From Spirochaetae bacterium HGW-Spirochaetae-1 (GTDB lineage Bacteria > Spirochaetota > UBA4802 > UBA5550), in assembly GCA_002839375.1 (NCBI GenBank), contig PGXY01000002.1:1-64000 (forward strand): a stretch of 64,000 nt of DNA, in the 5' to 3' direction. The notes below the pieces were generated by a model that was given only the letters and a program-made list of their open reading frames with translations, ran no database searches and had not been told where the DNA came from. Both the position numbers and the translations under genes were made by a program. How positions within the stretch are numbered: the first letter of the stretch is position 1; each line of letters opens with the position of its first letter. This document shows positions 52,766-62,432 of this stretch, one piece after another.

Positions 52766-54700
52766 TTATCCCTTCCGGAACTCAAGGCCTTCCAGGTCCG
52801 CGGGAATATCCTCATCGGTGAGCGTGCAGAGTATTTCGTCCGTGAGGGGGGCGATATTCACGATGCGGTTGGCCTGACGTTCCACCATTTTTTCAAAGAG
52901 GTTCCGCACCAGGCGGCCGTTGCCGAAGGACTTTGTTTTGTTGGCGTGGCTTTCCTTCAGAAGGGTCAGCATTTTTTCCCGTCCCTTTTCGGAAACCGTG
53001 TAGGCGCCGCCTTTGATGAAGATATCAAAAATTTGTATGAGCTCTTCCGGTGAATAATGATCAAAGTAAAAATACCGGCTGAAGCGCGATTTCAGCCCCG
53101 GGTTCGATTCAAGAAAGGTTTCCATCTCGTCGGGGTACCCGGCAACGATAACGGCAAAGCGTTCCCGGTAGTCTTCCATGCGTTTCAGTATGGTATCGAT
53201 GGCCTCCTGGCCGAAGTCTTTCTCGCCGGAACGGGAGCTCAATGCATAGGCCTCGTCTATGAAGAGGATGCCGTCCAGGGCCTTCTGCACGGCCTCGTCG
53301 GTCTTTGTGGCGGTCTGCCCCACGTACCCGGCCACGAGCCCGGCCCTGTCCGTTTCAACCAGGTGTCCCTTCTCCAGGAGGCCCAGGGCGCGGTACACCT
53401 TGCCCAGTATGCGGGCGATGGTGGTCTTTCCCGTTCCGGGAGGGCCATAGAACACGGCGTGGAGCGACAGGGGCGTCGTGGGAAGCTTTCGCTCCTCCCG
53501 GGCTTTCTGGACCTTTACGAGGTTGATGAAGGTCTGGATTTCTTCCTTGATGTTTTTCATGCCCACGAGTTTATCGATCTTGGCCATGACCTCTTCCAGG
53601 GTTTCCTCTTCCGGCTCTTCCGGGGCTGTCTCCCCGGGTACGGTCGTGGACCGGGTAATGAGGTCTGTTATCTGCCTGAGCCGTTCTTCCTCTTTACTGT
53701 CGACGGTACCGTCGGCCTTCATCATGCACTGGGCGAAGTTTTTATATGCCGCCGAAATTGAGTCGGCGTGGAGCGTGCCGTTGGCGAGATCATACTTCTT
53801 GACATCCTGGAGCGATGCGAGGATATCGCCGGTGAGTTTTATGTCCTGCTCCTTCATGTAGGCAGCCAGTTCCTGCCAGATTTCCGTCAGTTCCTTCGTA
53901 AGGTGGCGCGGGAAGGTATTGCCTCTGAAGGCCTCGTCACGGACACGGTCCGCCTTTTTCGAGGCGCCGGGACTGAGATAGATAAAGAGCAGGGAAATGA
54001 AATACATCTCGTTTTCTCCCAGGGCTCCGTCAGCCACACCGGCCAGTGAAGAGAGAATGATGATATCATGAAGCATAGCCTTCTCCAGGGCCCGGTCATC
54101 GATGCCGTCAATGACGGAATGAATGATTTCACCGGTCTTTTTCGCCTCGAGATACAGGAAATCCTTCATATCCTCTTTCATGGCATCTCCGCTTTTAGTC
54201 TCATTGTTTTTGGCGGCAAAGAGGGACAGGGCCTGGTCAATCTCCCGTATGGTACTTTCGATTGTTCCGCGGCGGGCCTCACCCGGTACGATCCTGATTT
54301 CCGGCGCCGCGCCGATACGGGACATGAAGGTGTCGGTTCTGGCCGCCGATGCCGGTGTTTTAAAGGTGATGGTTTTACGGGGAAGGGCCAGGGTCAGGGC
54401 CGTTGATGAACCGGTTTTTCCCCGCGAGATATCCCTGATGTCGTCGTGATCTATTATTTCAATGGAGTTATCCCGGTCCTCGTTGCCGATGCAGATGAGC
54501 CGGCGGTCCGTGGCAAAAAGGACGCACGAGACGTCCTTGCCCGGGGCGTCCCTGTCGCAATAGATGCCGTCAATGACATCGCCGACGGGTTCATCTTCCT
54601 GCAGGATCTTTTTCAGGGCGGCGAGGACGCGCTTCTGGTTGTGAATGAAATGCCAGTTTTCTATTTTCCCCAGGTCCTCTTCGATTTTCCGTGACGTCAT
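52766..54700 (-). CDS. CbxX/CfxQ-type AAA+ ATPase with TerB-like domains
   Basis: A 644-residue protein. Residues about 35-145 look like a PH-like domain (VIDGIYCDRDAP, CVLFATDRRLICIGNE). Residues about 185-360 contain TerB-like helical segments (DIIILSSLAGVADGALGENE, CMMKADGTVDSKEEERLRQI). The AAA+ domain (about 380-600) carries VFYGPPGTGKTTIARIL (Walker A), GILFIDEAYAL (Walker B) and IVAGYPDEM, in the CbxX/CfxQ (SpoVK-like) group. The C-terminal lid (about 600-640) is helical. The function of this combination is unknown; chaperone-like remodelling of a partner is possible. AGGGAG precedes ATG 54700. Confidence 0.82.
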   Translation of the reverse strand: MTSRKIEEDLGKIENWHFIHNQKRVLAALKKILQEDEPVGDVIDGIYCDRDAPGKDVSCVLFATDRRLICIGNEDRDNSIEIIDHDDIRDISRGKTGSSTALTLALPRKTITFKTPASAARTDTFMSRIGAAPEIRIVPGEARRGTIESTIREIDQALSLFAAKNNETKSGDAMKEDMKDFLYLEAKKTGEIIHSVIDGIDDRALEKAMLHDIIILSSLAGVADGALGENEMYFISLLFIYLSPGASKKADRVRDEAFRGNTFPRHLTKELTEIWQELAAYMKEQDIKLTGDILASLQDVKKYDLANGTLHADSISAAYKNFAQCMMKADGTVDSKEEERLRQITDLITRSTTVPGETAPEEPEEETLEEVMAKIDKLVGMKNIKEEIQTFINLVKVQKAREERKLPTTPLSLHAVFYGPPGTGKTTIARILGKVYRALGLLEKGHLVETDRAGLVAGYVGQTATKTDEAVQKALDGILFIDEAYALSSRSGEKDFGQEAIDTILKRMEDYRERFAVIVAGYPDEMETFLESNPGLKSRFSRYFYFDHYSPEELIQIFDIFIKGGAYTVSEKGREKMLTLLKESHANKTKSFGNGRLVRNLFEKMVERQANRIVNIAPLTDEILCTLTDEDIPADLEGLEFRKG

Positions 54701-54817
54701 GGCATCTCTCCCTCTTTGCATCGATTATATGATTGCGGAAAATTGCGCGTCTTCAGTGATACGTCTCAAATGATCTCATCCCGGTTTATGGTAATGCGTA
54801 TCTTCCTTGTGATTTTT

Positions 54818-54844
54818 CGTATAATAAACAGTATGCATTGTCAA
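54818..54844 (-). promoter_or_regulatory. putative promoter of AAA+ gene
   Basis: On the minus strand TTGACA (54839-54844) is followed at 15 bp by TATACG (54818-54823), about 120 bp upstream of the AAA+ start. The -35 is perfect; spacing is short. Assigned by pattern only. Confidence 0.4.
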
Positions 54845-55210
54845 GAGCTTATTTGTACAGGGAGGGGGTCCTTAATGTCCCGGCTGTTATTATTACTTTG
54901 CGGAAATGTTTATTATACGGTACAGCATGTGTAAGCGAGAATTCGTATAGGTAAAAAAAAACCTTGCATGCCTGGACTTTTCCGTCTATAATTATTATTT
55001 CAGGTATAACAACAGTTTCTGATAGTACAGTATTGCTCAATACAGGTTAGTGAAATTTTATCTCATGAACCGGCCGCCCTTTATGAAAATTTCCGGGGAT
55101 TGAGAAGAGATTCAATATGTCGGTCGTTTCTTTTAATTCAGTTGAACGTACTATGAAATGCTTATCCGTATATCTGAAGGGTATGCGGCAATACTGGCTG
55201 AGAATAAAAT
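54845..55210. other. intergenic without recognised feature
   Basis: There is no gene in this stretch. An A-run (54951-54961) is flanked by AGGT and ACCT, giving a weak hairpin. The promoter of the response-regulator/kinase unit at 55211 should lie here, but no pair of hexamers could be placed with confidence. Confidence 0.4.
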
Positions 55211-56866
55211 ATGACAATCCCGGTAAATATTCTGATTCTTGATGATTCCTCCGTCCTCGTGGAAATTATTGAGCATGAACCGGCATTGAACCATATCGTG
55301 TGCATAACTCATATAGTTGATAATAAAAATGATTATAATAAATACCTGGAGAATCAGGAGCCGGATGTTATACTTTCCGATTACGATCTTCCATCGCTTG
55401 ACAGTTTTGAGGCTCTGTCGATCGCCCGCGGATATTATGCGAAAGTGCCATTTATCTTTGTTTCCGGGAACCTGTGTGGTGATCTCGAGATGGAGGCCTT
55501 GCGGAATGGAGCGACGGATTGTATTTATAGAGACTGTCTTAAAAAACTTGGCCTCGTTGTACTCAGGGCCATCGTTGAAAACAGGAACAGAAAGATGCTC
55601 GAATCCCTTGAAGGCCTTGCGGAAGATGTCACGGAACGCAGCCTGGTCGAGGAGCGTATCCGTAAAATAAACAGCGAGTACGAATTGATCTTCAGTTCAA
55701 TTGTAAGTGTCATTATCGGTGTTTCCTGCGGGGATATTATCACCCATTGGAATCCCTACGCGGAAGAACTCTTCGGGATAGCCGCCGGCGATATTGTAGG
55801 CCGTGTTTTTTCAGAATTGGGGTTTGATTGGTCCTGGGAAAGAGTGTACATGGCCATTGCCGATTGTGTCGTGACGAATGAACCCGTTCGTCTTGATGAT
55901 TTGTCATTTAATCGGAGAGACGGCAAAATAATTATTCTTGGTCTTACAATCAACCCGCTCAAGCGGAGCACCAGTGACGATATTGAGGGCTTCATTATTC
56001 TTGGAAGAGATCTAACGCAGAGACGTTTACTGGAATCTCAGCTTATACAGGCACGCAAGCTGGAGGCTGTCGGACAACTGGCTTCGGGAGTGGCACATGA
56101 GATCAATACCCCGATTCAGTATATTGGGGATAATCTTAATTTCGTCCGGGACTCCTTTTTAAAACTGGGTGTTATGAAGGAAGTGATGGATTGGTGTTTC
56201 GGGCAGATCGAGAGTGCGTCGAAAACCGGCAACATTCTTGGGAAATACCTGGGTGATGAATCCAGGGAAGAGGTTAATTTTCTGATGAGCGAAATCCCTG
56301 CGGCAATTGACGAAGCGCTGGAAGGCGTTGAGCGCGTGGCAAAGATCGTACGGTCCATGAAACAGTTCTCCCATCCGAGCCAGGAGGAGAAAAGGCCCGC
56401 CGATATAAACAGGGCCGTCGGCAGTACGGTGATTATCTCCCGCAATGAATGGAAGTATGTAGCTGAAGTGGAGGAGCGGTATGATCCTGATCTGCCTCCT
56501 GTTCTTTGTTTCGAGGCGGAGCTTAACCAGGTAATTTTAAATATTATCATGAATGCCGTTGACGCTATCAAGGATGCCGTGGAAGCGGGACTCATTCAGA
56601 AGGGCCTTATCGGCATAGCCACACGCAGGAACGATCGCTGGGCGGAGATAGAGATTTCCGATAATGGAACAGGTATACCGGAGGATCTCCAGGGGAGAAT
56701 TTTTGATCCTTTTTTTACCACGAAGGATGTGGGGAAAGGGACAGGGCAGGGACTAGCCATATCCTACTCGATAATTAGTCAGAAGCACGCGGGTTTCCTG
56801 TCGTTTTCTTCAACTCCCGGGATAGGGACAAAGTTTTTAATTCAACTCCCCCTTGAAGATTCATGA
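55211..56866 (+). CDS. REC-PAS histidine kinase
   Basis: A 551-residue cytoplasmic sensor kinase. A receiver domain (about 1-120; VNILILDDSSVLVEII, DVILSDYDLPS with the phospho-Asp) is followed by a PAS domain (about 150-280), a dimerisation helix pair with QLASGVAHEINTPIQYI (phospho-His) and an ATPase domain (ISDNGTGIPEDL, GTGQGLAISYSI). No transmembrane segment. It begins a plus-strand series of three signalling genes with gaps of 19 and 20 bp. It has an N-terminal receiver, so it probably acts as a hub in a phosphorelay. Confidence 0.85.
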   Translation: MTIPVNILILDDSSVLVEIIEHEPALNHIVCITHIVDNKNDYNKYLENQEPDVILSDYDLPSLDSFEALSIARGYYAKVPFIFVSGNLCGDLEMEALRNGATDCIYRDCLKKLGLVVLRAIVENRNRKMLESLEGLAEDVTERSLVEERIRKINSEYELIFSSIVSVIIGVSCGDIITHWNPYAEELFGIAAGDIVGRVFSELGFDWSWERVYMAIADCVVTNEPVRLDDLSFNRRDGKIIILGLTINPLKRSTSDDIEGFIILGRDLTQRRLLESQLIQARKLEAVGQLASGVAHEINTPIQYIGDNLNFVRDSFLKLGVMKEVMDWCFGQIESASKTGNILGKYLGDESREEVNFLMSEIPAAIDEALEGVERVAKIVRSMKQFSHPSQEEKRPADINRAVGSTVIISRNEWKYVAEVEERYDPDLPPVLCFEAELNQVILNIIMNAVDAIKDAVEAGLIQKGLIGIATRRNDRWAEIEISDNGTGIPEDLQGRIFDPFFTTKDVGKGTGQGLAISYSIISQKHAGFLSFSSTPGIGTKFLIQLPLEDS

Positions 56867-56885
56867 CGGCAATGTAGAGAAGATT

Positions 56886-57248
56886 ATGAAAAAGACAATT
56901 GTGTTTCTTGATGATGATTTGAATTTTTTAAACGGAATAAAAAGAGTCCTCAGAGGCATGGGTGAATGGGACATCATAACCTGTGTGGAAGCGGACAAGG
57001 TTTTTCAGGAGCTGGCAAGAGGGAACGTAGATGTTGTTGTTTCCGATTATCGGATGCCGGAAATTGACGGTCTTACCGTTCTCGGGCGAATAAAAACGGA
57101 GTATCCCTCCGTTCATAGGGTACTTCTTTCGGGCCAGGTCTCGGACGCGGTGTATAATGAATCTCTGGCCGTGGCAGAACGATATCTTGAAAAACCCTGT
57201 GATGCTGAAATGATTTATAAAGTGATTAATGAACTGATGGGCGAATAA
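56886..57248 (+). CDS. single-domain response regulator
   Basis: A 120-residue receiver domain alone: TIVFLDDDLNFL (acidic pocket), VVVSDYRMPEIDG (phospho-Asp) and RYLEKPCDAEMI (conserved Lys). With no output domain it resembles CheY or Spo0F and may transfer phosphate between neighbours. The start is ATG 56886; an upstream in-frame codon lies inside the preceding gene. It is the middle gene of three. Confidence 0.85.
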   Translation: MKKTIVFLDDDLNFLNGIKRVLRGMGEWDIITCVEADKVFQELARGNVDVVVSDYRMPEIDGLTVLGRIKTEYPSVHRVLLSGQVSDAVYNESLAVAERYLEKPCDAEMIYKVINELMGE

Positions 57249-57268
57249 AAAGCGAAGGAGAGGTGGAT

Positions 57269-58423
57269 ATGAGCGGGGGTAAAATACTCGTTGTTGACGA
57301 TGAAGTGAATATTTTGTCGGGCATACGAAGACAGTTGAAGGGCGTCTACGATTTAACGACTGTTGAATCGGGCAAAGAGGCACTTAATATTTTATCAAAG
57401 GATAAAAAATTCATTGTCATTATCTCTGATTACATGATGCCCCAGATGAATGGTGCTCAGTTTCTCGCCAAAGCTCAGAAGATAAGTCCCGATTCCGTCA
57501 GGATCATGCTGACGGGGCAGGCTGACTTGGAGGCGGTTATCAATATTGTCAATGAGGGGAATATATTCCGATTTCTCACAAAACCATGTCCGCCGGAGAT
57601 ACTACAGAAGAATATCAATGACGGCATTGAACAGTACAGGTTGAAAACCGTTGAAAAGGACCTGCTTACGCGGACGCTCAGCGGTGCTTTACAGGTGATC
57701 ACCGACATGCTTGTCCTGGTTCAGCCCCAGGCATTCAACAAAAGCATGAGGGTTAAGGAGGTTGTGCATAAAATACTTCTTCAGCTTCCCGTTGAAAATT
57801 CCTGGCAGATCGAAGTGGCGGCCACGCTATCCCAGATAGGGTGTGTCACGGTACCCGATTCCATCCTTGAAAAGGTATATGGAAATGTAGAGGTTCCTTT
57901 TGAAGACAGCATCATGTATCAGCTTCATTCAAAAACCAGCAGTGATCTGATCGTCAAAATTCCGCGGCTGGAGAAGGTGGCCGAGATCATTGCTTATCAG
58001 CAAAAGAATTACGACGGTTCCGGATTTCCCGCTGTTCCCATTGCGGGTGAGGAGATTCCCTTCGGTGCGAGAATTCTCAGAATTGTTCTCGATTATGACA
58101 CCCTGGCCCAGATGGATATGGATCCTGACGAAATAATGGAAACACTGAACAGCCGCGAAGGACTGTATGATGCTAAGATTCTTGCCGTACTCAAAAAGGT
58201 GATCTATCTTAAAAATGAAAAGAAAAGATATATTCTCCAGAAGAAGATGGTCACCGAATTGGATGAAAGTATGTACCTGGCGGAAAACGTTGTTTCCGCT
58301 TCAGGCATTACTATCGGTGAGAAAAAACAGCGTATTACAAAAACGCTGATTACTGCTTTCAGGAATTATGCCGCCAACAGGGAGATAAAAGAACCTGTAA
58401 ATGTTTTCGTCATTACGGACTAA
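57269..58423 (+). CDS. response regulator with degenerate HD-GYP domain
   Basis: A 384-residue protein. A receiver domain (1-120; IISDYMMPQMNG, Asp54) precedes an HD-GYP-like output domain (about 135-340). The HD-GYP pattern is recognisable but its metal and catalytic positions are changed: LSQIGCVTVPDSIL (187-200) replaces LHDIGKIGIPDSIL, and YQQKNYDGSGFP (243-254) replaces the HHE-containing segment. It is therefore probably not a c-di-GMP phosphodiesterase but may bind the nucleotide or a partner. AAGGAG eight bases before ATG 57269 sets the start. Confidence 0.78.
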   Translation: MSGGKILVVDDEVNILSGIRRQLKGVYDLTTVESGKEALNILSKDKKFIVIISDYMMPQMNGAQFLAKAQKISPDSVRIMLTGQADLEAVINIVNEGNIFRFLTKPCPPEILQKNINDGIEQYRLKTVEKDLLTRTLSGALQVITDMLVLVQPQAFNKSMRVKEVVHKILLQLPVENSWQIEVAATLSQIGCVTVPDSILEKVYGNVEVPFEDSIMYQLHSKTSSDLIVKIPRLEKVAEIIAYQQKNYDGSGFPAVPIAGEEIPFGARILRIVLDYDTLAQMDMDPDEIMETLNSREGLYDAKILAVLKKVIYLKNEKKRYILQKKMVTELDESMYLAENVVSASGITIGEKKQRITKTLITAFRNYAANREIKEPVNVFVITD

Positions 58424-58535
58424 CTCCTGAGATAATGACCGGGCACCTTGCGGAATTGAGTGACCGTTGGAAAAGTATACAATGAACCGAATAATAATTA
58501 CAAGCCTTTTATTGACGGTGATATCATCGGGCTGA

Positions 58536-61500
58536 TCAATCCAGCACTTTTTTTACTGCCTCAGCCAGCTCTTCGGCCGTATAGGGCTTTTGGATGAATC
58601 CCCTGACGCCTTTTTGCCGGGCCGACTTCACCCTTTCATCCTCGGCAAATCCGGAACTGAGGAGTACCCGGACCGATCCGTCGATGGCCAGAAGTTTTTC
58701 GAATATGTCCAGGCCCGACAATCCAGGCATGGACATATCCAGCAGGACCGCGTTGATGTTTTCGTGGTTTTCCTGAAAATATTCTACACCCATTATACCG
58801 ATTTCCCTGCTGACCACCGTGTATCCGCAGGCTTTCAGTATACCCTCGGCGACGCGGATAATGGCCTTTTCATCATCGATTATGAGGATGGTGCCCTGTC
58901 CCTTCTGCAGTTCCCTCTCCGGCATGGAAGCTGCGGTTTTACCGGTTTCATCGGTAAGATATGGCAGGTACACGGTAAAGGCCGTTCCCGCGTCCTTCTC
59001 CGAATAAACGTTGATGAATCCGTTGTGCTGCTGAACAATGCTGTAGACCATGGAAAGCCCCAGGCCGCTTCCCAATTCTTTTTTCTTGGTGGTGAAAAAG
59101 GGTTCGAAGATTCTTCTGAGCACGCTGCCGTCCATGCCGACTCCAGTGTCCCTGATCATGATTTTCAGGTACCGGATGTCAGGTTGGGCCTCGGGATTGA
59201 GCCGGTAAAAATATTTATCGCTTTTGAGTTCATCAATGGTTACCGTCAGGGTCCCGCCTTCTTTTTCCCTGTCGCTTCGCATGATTGTCATGGCATGGGA
59301 GGCATTTACGCAGAGATTGAGGAAGACCTGCTCAAGCTGCGTTGGGTCCGCCAGGGTCTGCAGGGGCGTTCCGGGAAGCCTGAAATCGAGATTGATACTC
59401 TTGGGGAAGCTGTTGCGGCAGATGGTGAGCACATGTTTCAGGGAGAGGACCGCGTCAACGGGCGCCATCTGTATTTCATGGCGCCGTGATATGGTCAGGA
59501 GCTGCTTGATCATGTCAGCTGCACGTGTCGAAGCGTCCTGGGCTGTTTTGATGTATTCGTTCACTGTTTCGGGCTGTGACAGGGTTTCCTTGTTGAGTAT
59601 TATTTTCAGGATGCTCATGCTGCCCATGATCCCCGCCAGCATATTGTTGAAATCATGGGCCAGACCGCTGGCCAGTGTGCCTATGGCTTCCATTTTCTGG
59701 GCATGGATGAGCTGGGCCTGTATCTTCTCTTTTTCCTCCTGGGATATTTTTTGTTCTGTTATATCCTGGTTGATTCCGTATATCCTGAATGTTCCGTTGT
59801 TTCCGTCGGGCGCTGTTTCAGTCAGGGAAAGCAGGTAACGTGTTTCTCCCGTATCCTTTTTATAGATGCGGAATTCAACACGGTAGGGTTTTCCTTCTTT
59901 CAGGGCGCCGCTGAACTTGTGATCCACAATGGCCCTGTCCTCTGTATAGATGAGACGGCTTACTTCTTCCAGGGAAGGAGTATATCCGGGCGGAAAGCCG
60001 AAGAGTCTCAGTCCTTCCTCGGAGGATATGAAGAGTTTTGTGGCGGTATCAAACTCCCAGCTTCCTACATGGGATATTTCCTGGCTTCTCTTCAGTTTTT
60101 TCAGCGTATCTTCCAGCGCCTTCTCCGCCCTTTTACGGTCCGTTATATCGTGAATGGTGAACTGCAGCAGGGATTTGCCCCTGAAGGTGAAGCGCATGAG
60201 GTTTACTAAACCGTCCCATTGCTCGCCGTTGGGACGCTGATGGAGCCACTCGAAGGTCTGGATACCCTGCCTGGCGGCGTCATGTATACGGACACGGGCC
60301 GCCGTGCGGGAATCGGTACCGTCGTATTGAAAGGGGGCCGATACATCAAAAGGAGTTTTGCCGATCACTTCCTCCCGCGACGCGTACCGGTAGATATTTA
60401 CGGCCGCATCATTGCAGTCCGTGTAGAGACCCGTTTCCCGATCGATGACCACTATGGGAATATGGGAGTCGGTGAATAATATCTTGTTGTATTCCTCGCT
60501 TTCCCTGAGGCTTTCCTCGTCTCTTTTTCTTTTAGATATATCACGGACAATGGCCTGTAGAAAAAATGCGCCTCCCAGTTCAAATCTGTTCAGGCTTACC
60601 TCCGCGTCGAATGGCGTCCTGTCCAGTTTCAAGTGCCTCCATTCAAAAGACTGCGAATCTCCCGCCATTGCGAGGTCTATTTTTTCCCGTGCGGTCCTGT
60701 TCGAGGGTCGTCCGTCAGGCTGAATCTCCGGAGAGAATTCATGGGGGGATTGGCCGATGATATCATTTCTTTCACAACCGAATATCTCCAGTGTTTTTGT
60801 GTTGCAGTCGAGAAAACAGAATTCATCCATGATGAAAATGGCATCGCCCGCCGATTCAAAGAGAGTCTTGAATTTCAATTCGCTGTCAAAAAGCAGTTTC
60901 TGACTGTCTATGAGCTCGTTGTTCTGGGCTTCGAATTCTTCGTTTGTCGCTTCAAGTTCTTCGATGGCTGCGGTGAGTTCTTCGTTGGCCGCCGTCAATT
61001 CGTCATTCTGGTTCCTTATTTTTTCATCGGCCTTGATGATATTTGTAATGTCTCTGCCTTCGGGAACGATGAAGATGATCCTGCCGTCTTTGTCCCTGAC
61101 GGGGTTCAGTGAAAAATCAATAAGATGTATTTTCCCGTCGGTAGCGGTATGGCGGGTCTGGTAATGGACAAATTCTCCCCGGGCCGCCATGACAATGGAT
61201 TCCTTCAGCCGTTGCTGCTCCTCTGGCTGGCCCTGCCACCACGGTGTTTCCCAGAAATAGGAGCCCAGGATGGTCTCCAGGTCGGTGTTGATGAGGGAAC
61301 ATGCCGAGAAGTTGGCGTCCATGAGGCGTCCTTCCGCATCAAGCATGCCCATGAACTGGTAGCTGCTTTCAAAGATGGCGCGGAACTTTCTTTCGTTCTC
61401 CTCGATCTGTTTCGACAAATTGGCGGATTTGATGATGTCACTGGAAAGAAGCAGGCCCATCATGATAATGAGGGCCACGAAACCGGTTTCGCCCAGAAAT

Positions 61501-62117
61501 ATCCAGTTCAATCCTAAATTGAAAACCAGTATGTCATTGATAACTCCCGCCAGTACGACGGTAATACAGGCTGACAGGAACAATGCCCGTCTGTTGTCGC
61601 CGTGTTGATGCAATTTCCAGGCACCGCGGTAAACGAGAATATAAACGGATAAAATAAGCATCTGGTACAGATAATTCCATATACTTGATTTAGACTGTAG
61701 TACGGAAAGCTGTTCACCCCAGGGGAGTATATAGATAGAGATGCCGAGTATGTGTGAATAGATGAGCTCAGGTTCAATGTGCCGGGCAATGATGAACACA
61801 ATAAATGAGGCGCATATCGGGAAGAGTATGCGTCTGTTCAGGTCCGCGAATATGACACAAAACCATAGAAGACCGATATGAAAAAGAGCCGTACCGTACA
61901 TTTGCACCTGTACGATGTCCTTGTAACGTTCGACAGAGTAACAGTCATAGAGCTGTATATTGCAGAAGATATAGAGCGAAACGCCAAAGCTGAGGACGGC
62001 ATAGGGAAGATGTTTTTTATCTTCGCGCAATTGGATGGAAAGATAGAGGTGATGGAGAAACTGAAACAAGCTTACGCCCGTGAGGGCGCTGAGAAAGATG
62101 GTGTAGGGCGTAATCAT
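58536..62117 (-). CDS. large hybrid histidine kinase with multiple PAS domains
   Basis: A 1193-residue sensor. Eight hydrophobic segments occupy about residues 1-220. Four PAS-type domains follow (about 240-360, 420-540, 545-665, 690-800), with a coiled coil of ELTAANEELTAAIEELEATN between the first two. The dimerisation domain has TLASGLAHDFNNMLAGI (phospho-His), then an ATPase (MIRDTGVGMDGS, GSGLGLSMVYSIVQ) and a C-terminal receiver (NAVLLDMSMPGLSGLD). AAGGA precedes ATG 62117; an earlier in-frame ATG exists. It converges on the three-gene signalling unit with 112 bp between, suggesting a shared pathway. Confidence 0.85.
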   Translation of the reverse strand: MITPYTIFLSALTGVSLFQFLHHLYLSIQLREDKKHLPYAVLSFGVSLYIFCNIQLYDCYSVERYKDIVQVQMYGTALFHIGLLWFCVIFADLNRRILFPICASFIVFIIARHIEPELIYSHILGISIYILPWGEQLSVLQSKSSIWNYLYQMLILSVYILVYRGAWKLHQHGDNRRALFLSACITVVLAGVINDILVFNLGLNWIFLGETGFVALIIMMGLLLSSDIIKSANLSKQIEENERKFRAIFESSYQFMGMLDAEGRLMDANFSACSLINTDLETILGSYFWETPWWQGQPEEQQRLKESIVMAARGEFVHYQTRHTATDGKIHLIDFSLNPVRDKDGRIIFIVPEGRDITNIIKADEKIRNQNDELTAANEELTAAIEELEATNEEFEAQNNELIDSQKLLFDSELKFKTLFESAGDAIFIMDEFCFLDCNTKTLEIFGCERNDIIGQSPHEFSPEIQPDGRPSNRTAREKIDLAMAGDSQSFEWRHLKLDRTPFDAEVSLNRFELGGAFFLQAIVRDISKRKRDEESLRESEEYNKILFTDSHIPIVVIDRETGLYTDCNDAAVNIYRYASREEVIGKTPFDVSAPFQYDGTDSRTAARVRIHDAARQGIQTFEWLHQRPNGEQWDGLVNLMRFTFRGKSLLQFTIHDITDRKRAEKALEDTLKKLKRSQEISHVGSWEFDTATKLFISSEEGLRLFGFPPGYTPSLEEVSRLIYTEDRAIVDHKFSGALKEGKPYRVEFRIYKKDTGETRYLLSLTETAPDGNNGTFRIYGINQDITEQKISQEEKEKIQAQLIHAQKMEAIGTLASGLAHDFNNMLAGIMGSMSILKIILNKETLSQPETVNEYIKTAQDASTRAADMIKQLLTISRRHEIQMAPVDAVLSLKHVLTICRNSFPKSINLDFRLPGTPLQTLADPTQLEQVFLNLCVNASHAMTIMRSDREKEGGTLTVTIDELKSDKYFYRLNPEAQPDIRYLKIMIRDTGVGMDGSVLRRIFEPFFTTKKKELGSGLGLSMVYSIVQQHNGFINVYSEKDAGTAFTVYLPYLTDETGKTAASMPERELQKGQGTILIIDDEKAIIRVAEGILKACGYTVVSREIGIMGVEYFQENHENINAVLLDMSMPGLSGLDIFEKLLAIDGSVRVLLSSGFAEDERVKSARQKGVRGFIQKPYTAEELAEAVKKVLD

Positions 62118-62432
62118 ACCGCATATCCTTGCATATGAGAGCACGAGTCATGAAGGATTTCCTTCTCCCAATGAGATTTTACAATGCATGAATGGGAACA
62201 TCGCAACAGACTGATTTCTCCTTATGATTTTATTAGAGTGCAACGCTCATATTATATGCCGTCCAAGTTTGTATTTGCAAGAAAAATTTTATGGTGCACT
62301 GTCCAGCCTCCCTGTGATATTTTTCCCTTGAAAAGCTTTAAAAAACAGATGAGTCGATAAAATAATTGTACATTTTCCGAGGATGTTGCATTATTGACAC
62401 TTTCAGGAGCAATAGCGGGGAAGCTTCAGAGA

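Noticed and set aside
54716-54934. Open frame of 72 codons upstream of the AAA+ gene.
   Set aside because: It crosses the putative promoter, has no ribosome-binding site and no recognisable sequence.
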